DNA of 64,000 nt from Desulfuromusa sp. GTDB lineage: Bacteria; Desulfobacterota; Desulfuromonadia; Desulfuromonadales; Geopsychrobacteraceae. The stretch spans positions 1-64,000 of the forward strand of contig JAKIUD010000007.1 in the NCBI GenBank assembly GCA_021647765.1. Direction: 5' to 3'. The notes under the pieces are model-generated. The model was not told where the DNA came from. It ran no database searches and was given only the letters and a program-made list of their open reading frames with translations. A program made the translations under genes and the position numbers. How positions within the stretch are numbered: position 1 is the first letter of the stretch; every line of letters starts with the position of its first letter. Positions 56,511 to 64,000 of the stretch are shown one piece after another.

Positions 56511-57926
56511 CTAGCGCATCATAAATCCAATCATTTTCTTCATCCATGAATTTTTTAGCATGTTCATCATCCAGCTTTCGCCAATTGACTTATTCAGGAA
56601 CGACATACTGGGAAAAGAGTGTTGCAACAACATAATATCTGCAAGGCGGATTTTCTTCTGGATGGCCAACCCCCATTCATTGATCATTTCGGCCGAACCT
56701 TCCCCAATCACAGAGGCTCCGTAAATTTTACCCAATTTGCTGGCATAAACCCGGACGGAACCGGTCGTCACTTGCTCAGCAATTGCAACACCGTAATCAC
56801 CATATTTTGCTTCGATGACATCATATTTGATTCCTGCAGCAATCAGCTCTGATTCCTGCATTCCAACCATGGAAACTTGCGGCTCGGTAAAAACTGTCCA
56901 TGGAACCACATATTTTTTGAAATCTTTCTTGAACGGCCAGGGGCGCATAATATTCATCAAAGCAATCATCCCTTGATGCATAGCAGCGTGGGAGAAAAGG
57001 TAATTGCTATTACAATCCCCAACAGCATAAATGTGGCTGACATTGGTCTCTAAATTACTGTTCACCGGAATGCCTCTGGAAGTGTAATTGACACCGGCAT
57101 TTTCCAGGTTCAATCCATCAAGGGTCGGAACCCGGCCTGCTGCCAACAGCAACCGTTCGGCCTCCAGAGTTTCACCTTCTTTAGTTTTCAAAATAACTCG
57201 ACCGTCCTTTGACTCTAGCTGGCTGATTGAACGGCTGTTATAAACCTCAATCCCCTCTTTTTCAAAAACTTCCTCAAGGGTTTCGCCAGCAAATTTATCA
57301 GCGAAAGGCAAGAGATGAGGATCCATTTGTACAATCGTGGTTTTACACCCAAGGCGAGAGAACGCTTGAGCCATTTCCGAGCCAATGGCGCCACCACCAA
57401 TAATCAACATACTTTCTGGAATATCATCCAGATTAAAAAGGTTTTCATTGGTCAGGACATTATCAATGGAATCCAAACCCGGGATGGGTGGTTTTGACGG
57501 CTTGGTTCCGGTACAGATAAAAATTCTTTTAGCGGTAATTTTACGATCCCCAACTGCTACAGTATGCGAATCGACAAAGCTGGCAGATCCTTGCCGAAGA
57601 ATTTGATCAACCTTTGCAAACTTAACCGCATATTTTTTATTATTAATAAAATCGAGCTTTTCCTGAATATGAGGAAATGGATTCGTCACTTCGGGTAACG
57701 GCATCTCTGCCAGATCAAAATCAGAAAATTTTGTTACAGTATGTCGTGTCTTGGCCATCCGCAGTAAAGCTTTACTGGGAATACAGCCAACATTCATACA
57801 CTCACCACCGGTTTTATTTTTTTCAATAGCACAGACCTTCAAGCCCATTTCAGCACCCATAGCAGAGATAACCATCCCTGCCGGGCCAACCCCGATGGTC
57901 AGAATGTCATAATCATATTTTTCCAT
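56511..57926 (-). CDS. FAD-dependent pyridine nucleotide-disulfide oxidoreductase, MerA/Lpd-like
   Basis: This 471-residue flavoprotein has the FAD site GVGPAGMVISAMGAEMG, the redox-active disulfide GGECMNVGCIPSKALL (C43 and C48), the NAD(P) site IIGGGAIGSEMAQAFSRLG, and AVGDCN. The C-terminal dimer motif, HxHPTLSE in dihydrolipoyl dehydrogenase, reads QHSFPSMSF, so the catalytic His and Glu are both Phe. It is therefore unlikely to be a standard dihydrolipoyl dehydrogenase. It may be a mercuric-reductase-like or other NAD(P)H oxidoreductase. The last 25 residues are basic and Met-rich (MMNMLKNSWMKKMIGFMMR), which could contact a membrane. It has its own promoter and terminator. Confidence 0.85.
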   Translation of the reverse strand: MEKYDYDILTIGVGPAGMVISAMGAEMGLKVCAIEKNKTGGECMNVGCIPSKALLRMAKTRHTVTKFSDFDLAEMPLPEVTNPFPHIQEKLDFINNKKYAVKFAKVDQILRQGSASFVDSHTVAVGDRKITAKRIFICTGTKPSKPPIPGLDSIDNVLTNENLFNLDDIPESMLIIGGGAIGSEMAQAFSRLGCKTTIVQMDPHLLPFADKFAGETLEEVFEKEGIEVYNSRSISQLESKDGRVILKTKEGETLEAERLLLAAGRVPTLDGLNLENAGVNYTSRGIPVNSNLETNVSHIYAVGDCNSNYLFSHAAMHQGMIALMNIMRPWPFKKDFKKYVVPWTVFTEPQVSMVGMQESELIAAGIKYDVIEAKYGDYGVAIAEQVTTGSVRVYASKLGKIYGASVIGEGSAEMINEWGLAIQKKIRLADIMLLQHSFPSMSFLNKSIGESWMMNMLKNSWMKKMIGFMMR

Positions 57927-57987
57927 ATCATTTACCCCTTTTGAGTGAGCAGTTTAAAGCCAGTTTGCAGTCCACTTAATTGTATTT

Positions 57988-58015
57988 ATTATATATATGG
58001 ATTATAAAATGTAAA
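57988..58015 (-). promoter_or_regulatory. Sigma-70 promoter of the flavin oxidoreductase gene
   Basis: The minus strand reads TTTACA (58010-58015), a 16-bp spacer, then TATAAT (57988-57993), a near-perfect match. It lies about 60 bp upstream of the ATG at 57926. The remaining gap 58016-58242 shows no gene. Confidence 0.7.
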
Positions 58016-58242
58016 GACTTTTTTACTCGAACTTAGGAGCTCAACTACGATTCTGAGATAAGAGGGCATAATTATGAGGATATTTAAAAGAGCACCAACC
58101 GAATAAACAACCTTTCAAGTATTAGCTTTACACCGTTTTGCAGGAAGTTACTATCAGGAATTCAGTGTTGTTTACGATAAAGAAAAGGAGTTAACAGAAA
58201 GGCTCCTTCTCATGGAACGTGTCTGTTGATGACAGGTGCATT

Positions 58243-58464
58243 TTATTTTTTAGAAATATTTGCGGTATTACCTTCTGCACGCAATGTTTTAACTGATCGA
58301 CCGGAGATTCCCCAGCTGTCAGCCTCAATTTCCTTGATAATAACCTGGGTGGAGGATGGATTTTTATCGAGAACCCGAACCAACAAATCTGTAACTCCCT
58401 CAACAAGTTGTGCCTTTTGCTCTTTTGTCGCACCCTTAGTCAGATTAAATTCAACATATGGCAT
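58243..58464 (-). CDS. 4-oxalocrotonate tautomerase family protein
   Basis: This 73-residue enzyme begins MPYVEFNLTKGATKEQKAQLVEGVTDLLV; removal of Met exposes the catalytic N-terminal proline. The middle segment KNPSSTQVIIKEIEADSWGISG is typical of the family, whose hexameric members tautomerise enol/keto acids. The C-terminal SVKTLRAEGNTANISKK is an added tail. The substrate is unknown. Confidence 0.9.
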   Translation of the reverse strand: MPYVEFNLTKGATKEQKAQLVEGVTDLLVRVLDKNPSSTQVIIKEIEADSWGISGRSVKTLRAEGNTANISKK

Positions 58465-58563
58465 AACTTGACCTTTCTGTGTGTGAAGAATTCTAACTAT
58501 TCATTATTCTTTGACTAAAATATCTGGACTGATTGATTATAGACTGTTCCAGTTCTTTCTGAA

Positions 58564-58598
58564 ATAAAAAAAGCCCCATGGTTTCCCACAGGGCTTTC
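58564..58598 (-). terminator. Terminator of the cold-shock gene
   Basis: On the minus strand AAGCCC-TG-TGG pairs with CCA-TG-GGGCTT around a GAAA tetraloop, followed by TTTTTTT. It lies about 24 bp after the csp stop codon. Confidence 0.85.
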
Positions 58599-58621
58599 AG
58601 ACTTAAAAATAATAATATATT

Positions 58622-58822
58622 TTAGAGCCGGACGATATTGGCTGCTTGAGGTCCTTTTTGACCATCAACAACATCAAAGCTAACGCGTGCACCTTCAGAC
58701 AAAGACTTGAAACCTTCGCCAGTAATTGCTGAAAAGTGTGCGAAAACGTCTGGGCCGTTATCCTGCTCGATAAAACCAAACCCTTTAGAATCATTAAACC
58801 ATTTAACTGTTCCTTCTGCCAT
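58622..58822 (-). CDS. Cold-shock protein, CspA family
   Basis: This 66-residue single cold-shock domain has RNP1 KGFGFI (residues 13-18) and RNP2 DVFAHF (25-30). It binds single-stranded RNA and DNA and acts as an RNA chaperone. AAGGAG lies 7-12 bases before the ATG. The candidate promoter at 58977 gives a leader of about 150 bases containing GC-rich dyads (such as GCAGAC-CAGT-GTCTGC at 58865-58880), as is usual for cold-induced csp mRNAs. Confidence 0.96.
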   Translation of the reverse strand: MAEGTVKWFNDSKGFGFIEQDNGPDVFAHFSAITGEGFKSLSEGARVSFDVVDGQKGPQAANIVRL

Positions 58823-58976
58823 TTTTCTTTCTCCTTACTTGGTCCCCTGTGGGGGTTACGTGACGCAGACCAGTGTCTGCAAGCCATAAAAAAACCACTC
58901 AGTCCTATTGGTCTGTGCGGTTCTTATCTAACTTAACAGTAAAATAATCTACACAAACTGGTTCCGATGCGATGAG

Positions 58977-59005
58977 ACACTAGCACATGTCCAAATCGAA
59001 ATCAA
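58977..59005 (-). promoter_or_regulatory. Candidate promoter of the cold-shock gene
   Basis: The minus strand has TTGATT (59000-59005), a 17-bp spacer, and an extended -10 TGCTAGTGT (core at 58977-58982). Confidence 0.45.
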
Positions 59006-59027
59006 CCTTTCAAATTAACTTTATTCA

Positions 59028-59046
59028 CTTAATGATAATTATTTTC
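59028..59046. promoter_or_regulatory. Fur-box-like sequence
   Basis: CTTAATGATAATTATTTTC matches the 19-bp Fur consensus GATAATGATAATCATTATC at 15 positions. It lies just upstream of the candidate cold-shock promoter and downstream of rlpA. Confidence 0.4.
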
Positions 59047-59106
59047 ATATCTAAGTTGGCAATAATTGTCTAACTATCTCAGAAAGCAAAAGACTGGGGT
59101 CACAAT

Positions 59107-59868
59107 TCAATCAAAAGCAACAACAAAGCTTCCGGCAAACCCTTCAGAAACAAAACTATGAACTGCTTTTTCTGCTTGTTGCAGCGAATTATAGTCACCA
59201 GCTCGTACCCGGTAAATTCTTTGACCATTCACCATAAGCGCCGAAACAACAGTCTTACCGTAACGATTCCGCATTTTTTCTGCTAACCGATAAGCGTTCT
59301 CAGCTGTCGAAAAAGCCCCAATTTGCACAGCAAAGCTACCGGAATCATAACTAACCGGAGCCTGATACGTAACCTGTCCCCGGTCTGCTTGGCGGAACCC
59401 GAGGGCTTCAATTTGCACTAACGCCGTACCGGAATCAACAATTCCAATCTTCTTGGCAGCAGCATAAGATAGATCAATAATACGTCCAGCAACAAAAGGA
59501 CCTCGGTCATTAACCCGCACAATAATATGTCGACCGCTCCCCAAATGGATCACTTTGACATATATTCCCATTGGCAGTGTCTTATGTGCCGCACTCATTG
59601 CATACATATCGTAAACTTCACCATTACTGGTTTTTCGACCGTGAAATTTACGCCCATACCAACTGGCCACGCCACGCTGTTTAAATCCCCGGTGATCACG
59701 CAAAGGGTGATAACGCTTACCGTCAACCTCATACGGCTTTTGCCACCCCGCCAATTCGCGGGTTTCCGGCGTATCAATCACCCTGGTGGTATGCCCAGCA
59801 CAGCCTGCTAAAATAAAAATCAGTATCAGGCATATTGAGGGGAAAAACATTCGAAACAATCGAAGCAT
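59107..59868 (-). CDS. rlpA: RlpA-like septal lytic transglycosylase lipoprotein with SPOR domain
   Basis: RlpA cleaves peptidoglycan glycan strands lacking stem peptides. The N-terminus is a lipoprotein signal with lipobox LAGC (Cys23 region), followed by a double-psi beta-barrel RlpA domain (about 65-160; GVASWYGRKFHGRKTSNGE, VRVNDRGPF, DLSYAAAKKIG) and a C-terminal SPOR domain (about 180-250; FAVQIGAFSTAENAY). SPOR domains target denuded septal peptidoglycan. The 253 residues are complete. Confidence 0.95.
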   Translation of the reverse strand: MLRLFRMFFPSICLILIFILAGCAGHTTRVIDTPETRELAGWQKPYEVDGKRYHPLRDHRGFKQRGVASWYGRKFHGRKTSNGEVYDMYAMSAAHKTLPMGIYVKVIHLGSGRHIIVRVNDRGPFVAGRIIDLSYAAAKKIGIVDSGTALVQIEALGFRQADRGQVTYQAPVSYDSGSFAVQIGAFSTAENAYRLAEKMRNRYGKTVVSALMVNGQRIYRVRAGDYNSLQQAEKAVHSFVSEGFAGSFVVAFD

Positions 59869-59899
59869 AAAACCTTATTTACTGGTTTAAAGAGAGGTA

Positions 59900-59945
59900 A
59901 CAGCAAAACCGGAACCGTCCCCGCATGGGGCTATCCCAGGCTTTT
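59900..59945. repeat. Family A repeat, copy A7 (short fragment)
   Basis: Only about 46 bp remain (CAGCAAAACC... to CCCAGGCTTTT), in the same orientation as A2 and A4. It lies 36 bp left of B5 in the gap between rlpA and accA. Confidence 0.75.
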
Positions 59946-59981
59946 AAAATAATCTTTCAAAAAAATACTACTCTAGAGATC

Positions 59982-60108
59982 GATGGCTAAGCAAAAATTT
60001 CAATCACCAAGGCGCAGTAATTTTTCAGAGGTGAAGGCATACATGAGCATGTCGAGATCCTGAAAAACTGCTGCAACACTGGAGATTGGACATTTTTGCG
60101 ACGCCATC
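59982..60108. repeat. Family B palindromic repeat, copy B5, at the accA 3' end
   Basis: This 127-bp copy starts GATGGCTAAGCAAAAATTTC and ends TTTGCGACGCCATC, one base before the accA stop codon (60110-60112). Confidence 0.92.
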
Positions 60109-60109
60109 A

Positions 60110-61069
60110 TTACTTTGGTTCTTCAAACACGGATATTGCCCTGAAACGCTGATAGCGTTGCTCAATCAAACCTTCTGGGGAATATTCTTCTAGCTCTGCA
60201 AGATGTTTCAGAAGATATTCCTTAAGCGTTATTGCAGCTAAATCATGATCTTGATGAACCCCACCGAGGGGTTCCGGGATAACTTCATCAATGACAGTGC
60301 CCAAGCTATCGACATCTTGTGCCGTTAATTTCAAAGCCTCTGCTGCCTGCGGACCTTTTGTCCCATCACTCCAGAGAATAGCAGCACAACCTTCAGGAGA
60401 AATAACCGCATAGACCGAGTACTGCATCATCAGCACCCGATTACCCATAGCAATTGCCAGCGCCCCACCGGAACCACCTTCACCGGTAATTGTCACAATG
60501 ACTGGAACCCGCAACATCGCCATTTCGCGTAAATTTCGAGCGATGGCTTCGGCCTGACCACGCTCCTCAGCACCAATACCGGGAAACGCTCCGGGGGTAT
60601 CAACAAATGTAAAAATAGGCAAACCAAACTGATCGGCCAACTGCATGATCCGTAAGGCCTTACGATAACCTTCGGGGTTTGGCATCCCAAAGTTACGGTG
60701 AACCTTCTGCTTGGTATTCCGTCCCTTTTGATGACCGATAACACAACAAGGTTTCCCCTCTATTCTGGCAAAACCACACACCAGAGCAGGATCGTCACGA
60801 TAATTACGATCACCATGAACTTCAGACCAGTCAGTAAAAATCCGCTCAATATAATCAAGAGTGTAAGGACGATTGGCATGTCGTGCCAGTTGAGTTCTCT
60901 GCCAGCGGGTCAGATTGGAATAAACGTCTTTTTTCAGTTTATCTGCCTTTTTTTCTAATTTTTTTATCTCGCTGGAAAAATCGACATTAGCAGTCGAATA
61001 CTCACGCAACTCACCAATTTTTGTTTCAAGATCAGCAATTGGTTTTTCAAAATCGAGGATTTGATTCAT
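60110..61069 (-). CDS. accA: Acetyl-CoA carboxylase carboxyltransferase subunit alpha
   Basis: AccA with AccD transfers the carboxyl group from biotin to acetyl-CoA, the first step of fatty acid synthesis. The crotonase-fold signatures [26 protein letters not shown] and [13 protein letters not shown], and the N-terminal helical part [14 protein letters not shown], are present. The 319 residues are full length. It follows dnaE on the same strand (120-bp gap), an order common in bacteria. Confidence 0.98.
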   Translation of the reverse strand: MNQILDFEKPIADLETKIGELREYSTANVDFSSEIKKLEKKADKLKKDVYSNLTRWQRTQLARHANRPYTLDYIERIFTDWSEVHGDRNYRDDPALVCGFARIEGKPCCVIGHQKGRNTKQKVHRNFGMPNPEGYRKALRIMQLADQFGLPIFTFVDTPGAFPGIGAEERGQAEAIARNLREMAMLRVPVIVTITGEGGSGGALAIAMGNRVLMMQYSVYAVISPEGCAAILWSDGTKGPQAAEALKLTAQDVDSLGTVIDEVIPEPLGGVHQDHDLAAITLKEYLLKHLAELEEYSPEGLIEQRYQRFRAISVFEEPK

Positions 61070-61189
61070 CTAAATTCTCCCTGCCCAACAATAGACATTA
61101 ATCAACTTGTATATTCAATTAATCCTTAAAAGTATCCCACAATAAAACTTCGGAGTGTAGAGGTCAAGTATGATGGTCGCAACTCATTG

Positions 61190-64000
61190 CTACTCAAAAT
61201 TCATCACATTATAGCCGAACAAGACCTCAGCATCAGCCATGGCTTGATCAGTAGCAGACATTTTCAACTGTTCCGGGAGGGTGATTGTCGTTTCACTACG
61301 ATTGGGGATGACAATGTGAAGCTGCACAGCACACTTCCCCCGATAACGCTGGATAATTCCCTTAAGTTGCCGCATCTGGAGCTCATCTAGACCAGGGGTC
61401 GTTAATCTGATATGAACCAGCTTAGCCAGCGTCTTTTTGACATCACGCAACAAAGCCACTTCGGTTGCCAGTATTTTACAAGCCTCTTCCCCGACATCCA
61501 GATCACCACTGACCAGCAATGGATCCTCCCCCTTTAACAGCTCCATTGCTGCACTGTAAACCTCTGGAAAAACAATAATTTCAACCGAACCGCTCAGATC
61601 TTCCAGAGTGATGAATGCCATCCGATCACCTTTTTTCGTGATCAACTCTTTAATCCCCGACACAATCCCACAAACTCGTACTTTCTCTTTATCGGTGCGC
61701 TCTGCCAAGTCGGACGTTTCACAGGTTGCGAAACGCTTGATTGAGTCACTGTAACGTGCCAAGGGATGCCCGGTAACATAAAAACCAAGCGCCTCTTTTT
61801 CATAACTCAACAGGGTTTTTTCATCCCACTCTTCAATATCGGGGAGGTCACCATATCCATGACCACCTACAGACAAAATTTCTTTCGTTCCAAACAGAGA
61901 ATCCTGTCCTGACTCCAGTTCTCGTTGCAGACGTTGACCAATCTCCATTGCATCTTCAAGACCGGCAAGAAATTGAGATCGCTTTCCCCCCAGGCTATCG
62001 AATGCTCCACATTTGATCAGAGCTTCAACCACCCTTTTATTGACCTTGCGCAGGTCGACACGTTCACAAAAATCCTGCAATGAAAGGAACGGTTTCTCTT
62101 TGCGTACCAACTGAATTGAGTCAAGAGCGGCAGAACCAACCCCTTTGACTGCACCAAGACCGAAGCGCATAACATCTTCTGCAACGGTAAAAGAACGTTG
62201 AGAAGCATTGATATCTGGAGGCAGAACCTTGACCCCCATAGCGCGAACTTCACCGATATTTTTAATCACCTTATCGGTATTTTCCATATCCTCAGTGAGT
62301 AGTGCTGCCATAAATTCAACTGGATAATGGGCTTTAAGATAAGCGGTCTGATAAGCGATCAGTGCATAGGCTGCAGAATGGGATTTATTGAAACCATACG
62401 CGGCAAACTTTTCCATCAGATCAAAAACAGCTTCTGCTTTCTTCAAATTCAGCTTATTTTCAGCGGCTCCGGCAAGAAAGATCTTTTTTTGCTTAGCCAT
62501 CTCCTCAGGCTTCTTTTTCCCCATTGCCCGGCGTAATAAATCGGCAGAACCTAAACTATATTTCGCTAAAACCTGAGCAATTAACATCACCTGCTCTTGA
62601 TAAACAATAACCCCGTAAGTATCTTTAAGAATCGGTTCAAGCTGTGCAAAATCATACTTAAACTGCTCAGATCCATGTTTTCTTTTAATGAATGAATCAA
62701 CCATCCCTGAACCTAACGGCCCAGGACGGTAGAGTGCCACCATTGCAATCAAGTCTTCAAAACAGTTGGGTTTAAGTTTAACCAGATATTCTTTCATTCC
62801 ACTTGATTCAAGCTGAAATACCCCGGTCGTTTCAGCACGAGTAAGCAGCGCAAAAGTTTCCTTATCGTCAATAGGAATTGAACGCAAATCAAACGTGGCA
62901 TCTTTCCCTTCACGAATAATACGAACCGCATTTTCAATCACAGTCAAAGTTTTAAGCCCGAGGAAGTCAAATTTGACCAACCCGATCTTCTCGACATACT
63001 TCATCGGATATTGGGTGACTTGCCCTCCCGACTTGGGATCAACATAGAGAGGAAGATATTCAGAAAGTGGTTTCGGTGTCACCACAACCCCGGCGGCATG
63101 AGTCGAGGCATGGCGGGTCAACCCTTCCAAAGCCAGTGAAATTCTCACCAACTCTTTGATTTTAGGATCCTTCTCAATCAAAGTTTTTAACTGTGGTTCC
63201 TGATCAATCGCCTGCTTTAAGTTAATCCCAAGCACATTTGGAACCAACTTGGCAATTTTATCCACCTCACCATAGGGGATGTTCAATGCTCGGCCAACGT
63301 CACGCAAGACCCCTTTTGCCAACATTGACCCAAAGGTGATGATCTGGGCGACATTCTCTGCCCCATATTTCTGCCGCACATACTCAATCACCTGCTCACG
63401 GCCATAGATACAAAAATCAACGTCAATATCAGGCATTGAGATTCGCTCTGGATTCAAAAATCGTTCAAACAGAAGATTGTAAGGAAGCGGATCAATATCG
63501 GTAATTCCAGTAGCATAAGCAACCAGGCTGCCAGCGGCTGACCCACGACCCGGCCCCACCGGAATACCCTGATTTTTGCCCCAGTTGATGAAATCGGCAA
63601 CAATCAGAAAATAGCCGGGAAAGCCCATCTCATTGATACAGGTCAGTTCCTCTTCCAGGCGATCTTGATAAACTTGAAGATCTTCCTCACTTAGATCACG
63701 GTGCCGGCGAATTTCGGTTAAACGTTCTTCCAGTCCAATTCGGCTTTGTTCTTCAAGAACCTGATCAAGAGTTTTCTCTGCTGGCTTTTCATATTGTGGA
63801 AAGTGATAGGTATTAAAATCCAGATCAAGGTTGCAGCGTTCGGCAATCTGGATGGTATTGGCAATCGCCTCAGGTTGTTTCTGGAACAACTGAACCATCT
63901 CTTGCGGCGACTTGACATAGAACTCATCATTTGGAAAGCGCATTCGATTCGGGTCATCCATGGTTTTACCGGTCTGAATGCAGAGTAATATTTCGTGAGC
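61190..64000 (-). CDS. dnaE: DNA polymerase III subunit alpha (5' part beyond window)
   Basis: DnaE is the replicative DNA polymerase. The visible 936 codons run to the window edge: the frame continues past the Met at 63961 as AHEILLCIQTGKT, which is internal DnaE sequence, so the N-terminal PHP domain lies outside. The catalytic palm motif PDIDVDF is intact, as are GPGRGSAAGSLVAYA and the finger segment RRAMGKKKPEEM. The C-terminal part carries the helix-hairpin-helix region (about codons 620-680 of the visible part) and the OB-fold (VCGIVSGIKELITKKGDRMAFITLED). Confidence 0.97.
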   Translation of the reverse strand, partial: AHEILLCIQTGKTMDDPNRMRFPNDEFYVKSPQEMVQLFQKQPEAIANTIQIAERCNLDLDFNTYHFPQYEKPAEKTLDQVLEEQSRIGLEERLTEIRRHRDLSEEDLQVYQDRLEEELTCINEMGFPGYFLIVADFINWGKNQGIPVGPGRGSAAGSLVAYATGITDIDPLPYNLLFERFLNPERISMPDIDVDFCIYGREQVIEYVRQKYGAENVAQIITFGSMLAKGVLRDVGRALNIPYGEVDKIAKLVPNVLGINLKQAIDQEPQLKTLIEKDPKIKELVRISLALEGLTRHASTHAAGVVVTPKPLSEYLPLYVDPKSGGQVTQYPMKYVEKIGLVKFDFLGLKTLTVIENAVRIIREGKDATFDLRSIPIDDKETFALLTRAETTGVFQLESSGMKEYLVKLKPNCFEDLIAMVALYRPGPLGSGMVDSFIKRKHGSEQFKYDFAQLEPILKDTYGVIVYQEQVMLIAQVLAKYSLGSADLLRRAMGKKKPEEMAKQKKIFLAGAAENKLNLKKAEAVFDLMEKFAAYGFNKSHSAAYALIAYQTAYLKAHYPVEFMAALLTEDMENTDKVIKNIGEVRAMGVKVLPPDINASQRSFTVAEDVMRFGLGAVKGVGSAALDSIQLVRKEKPFLSLQDFCERVDLRKVNKRVVEALIKCGAFDSLGGKRSQFLAGLEDAMEIGQRLQRELESGQDSLFGTKEILSVGGHGYGDLPDIEEWDEKTLLSYEKEALGFYVTGHPLARYSDSIKRFATCETSDLAERTDKEKVRVCGIVSGIKELITKKGDRMAFITLEDLSGSVEIIVFPEVYSAAMELLKGEDPLLVSGDLDVGEEACKILATEVALLRDVKKTLAKLVHIRLTTPGLDELQMRQLKGIIQRYRGKCAVQLHIVIPNRSETTITLPEQLKMSATDQAMADAEVLFGYNVMNFE

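Overview
This window reads as a chromosomal segment of a Deltaproteobacterium of the Desulfuromonadia type (Geobacter/Desulfuromonas/Pelobacter relatives). The grounds are the three-gene frdCAB/sdhCAB set with a Wolinella-type single cytochrome b, linkage of secA, argJ and an M23 peptidase, a MucR-family regulator, many GAF/receiver/CheW signalling genes, and moderate GC (mid-40s percent by eye). The genus cannot be fixed from the sequence alone. Most genes lie on the minus strand. No tRNA or rRNA gene was seen.

Layout. 1-9425: a CRISPR array (9 identical 35-bp repeats visible, cut by the left edge) and a type III-A operon, transcribed leftwards: cas6, CARF/ring-nuclease-like protein, cas10 (HD and GGDD both intact), csm2, csm3, csm4, csm5. 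There is no cas1/cas2 and no HEPN nuclease in view. 9445-17554: a GAF-GAF-GGDEF protein, frdCAB with a candidate operator, and valS. 17843-21778: a receiver protein with a long acidic linker, two CheW proteins and a dGTPase homologue. 21966-34901: mucR, a DUF2914 protein, deoB, argJ, a receiver-GAF-histidine kinase, secA, an M23 peptidase, a short N-acetylglutamate synthase, recN and nadK. 35073-38754: rarA, yidD, a toxin remnant, a nitroreductase and a QueG-like protein. 39010-44470: the rod-shape cluster mreB-mreC-mreD-mrdA-rodA. 44677-52577: a PpiD-like chaperone, purC, then a three-gene block of a membrane PAS-exonuclease fusion, a second DEDDh exonuclease and an acetyl-CoA-synthetase-like protein that has lost its P-loop and catalytic lysine. 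52981-54715: a three-gene operon led by an isolated Cas6-like RAMP protein. 55033-64000: tgt, a flavin disulfide-reductase-like enzyme, a tautomerase, a cold-shock protein, rlpA, accA and the 3' part of dnaE.

Between genes lie two families of long palindromic repeats. Family A (about 180-190 bp, 7 copies or fragments) has inverted termini of the GAATGRCGCTAGTTTA type, and one copy is flanked by an 11-bp direct repeat, so it looks like a mobile miniature element. Family B (about 128 bp, 5 copies) is one long imperfect hairpin; in four of five copies its end touches or lies within 3 bp of the stop codon of a minus-strand gene. A third element (C) lies upstream of the M23 gene.

The best candidates for undescribed biology are the solo Cas6-like operon, the exonuclease/pseudo-acyl-CoA-synthetase block, the stop-codon-associated hairpin family, and the dyad between csm5 and the CRISPR array.
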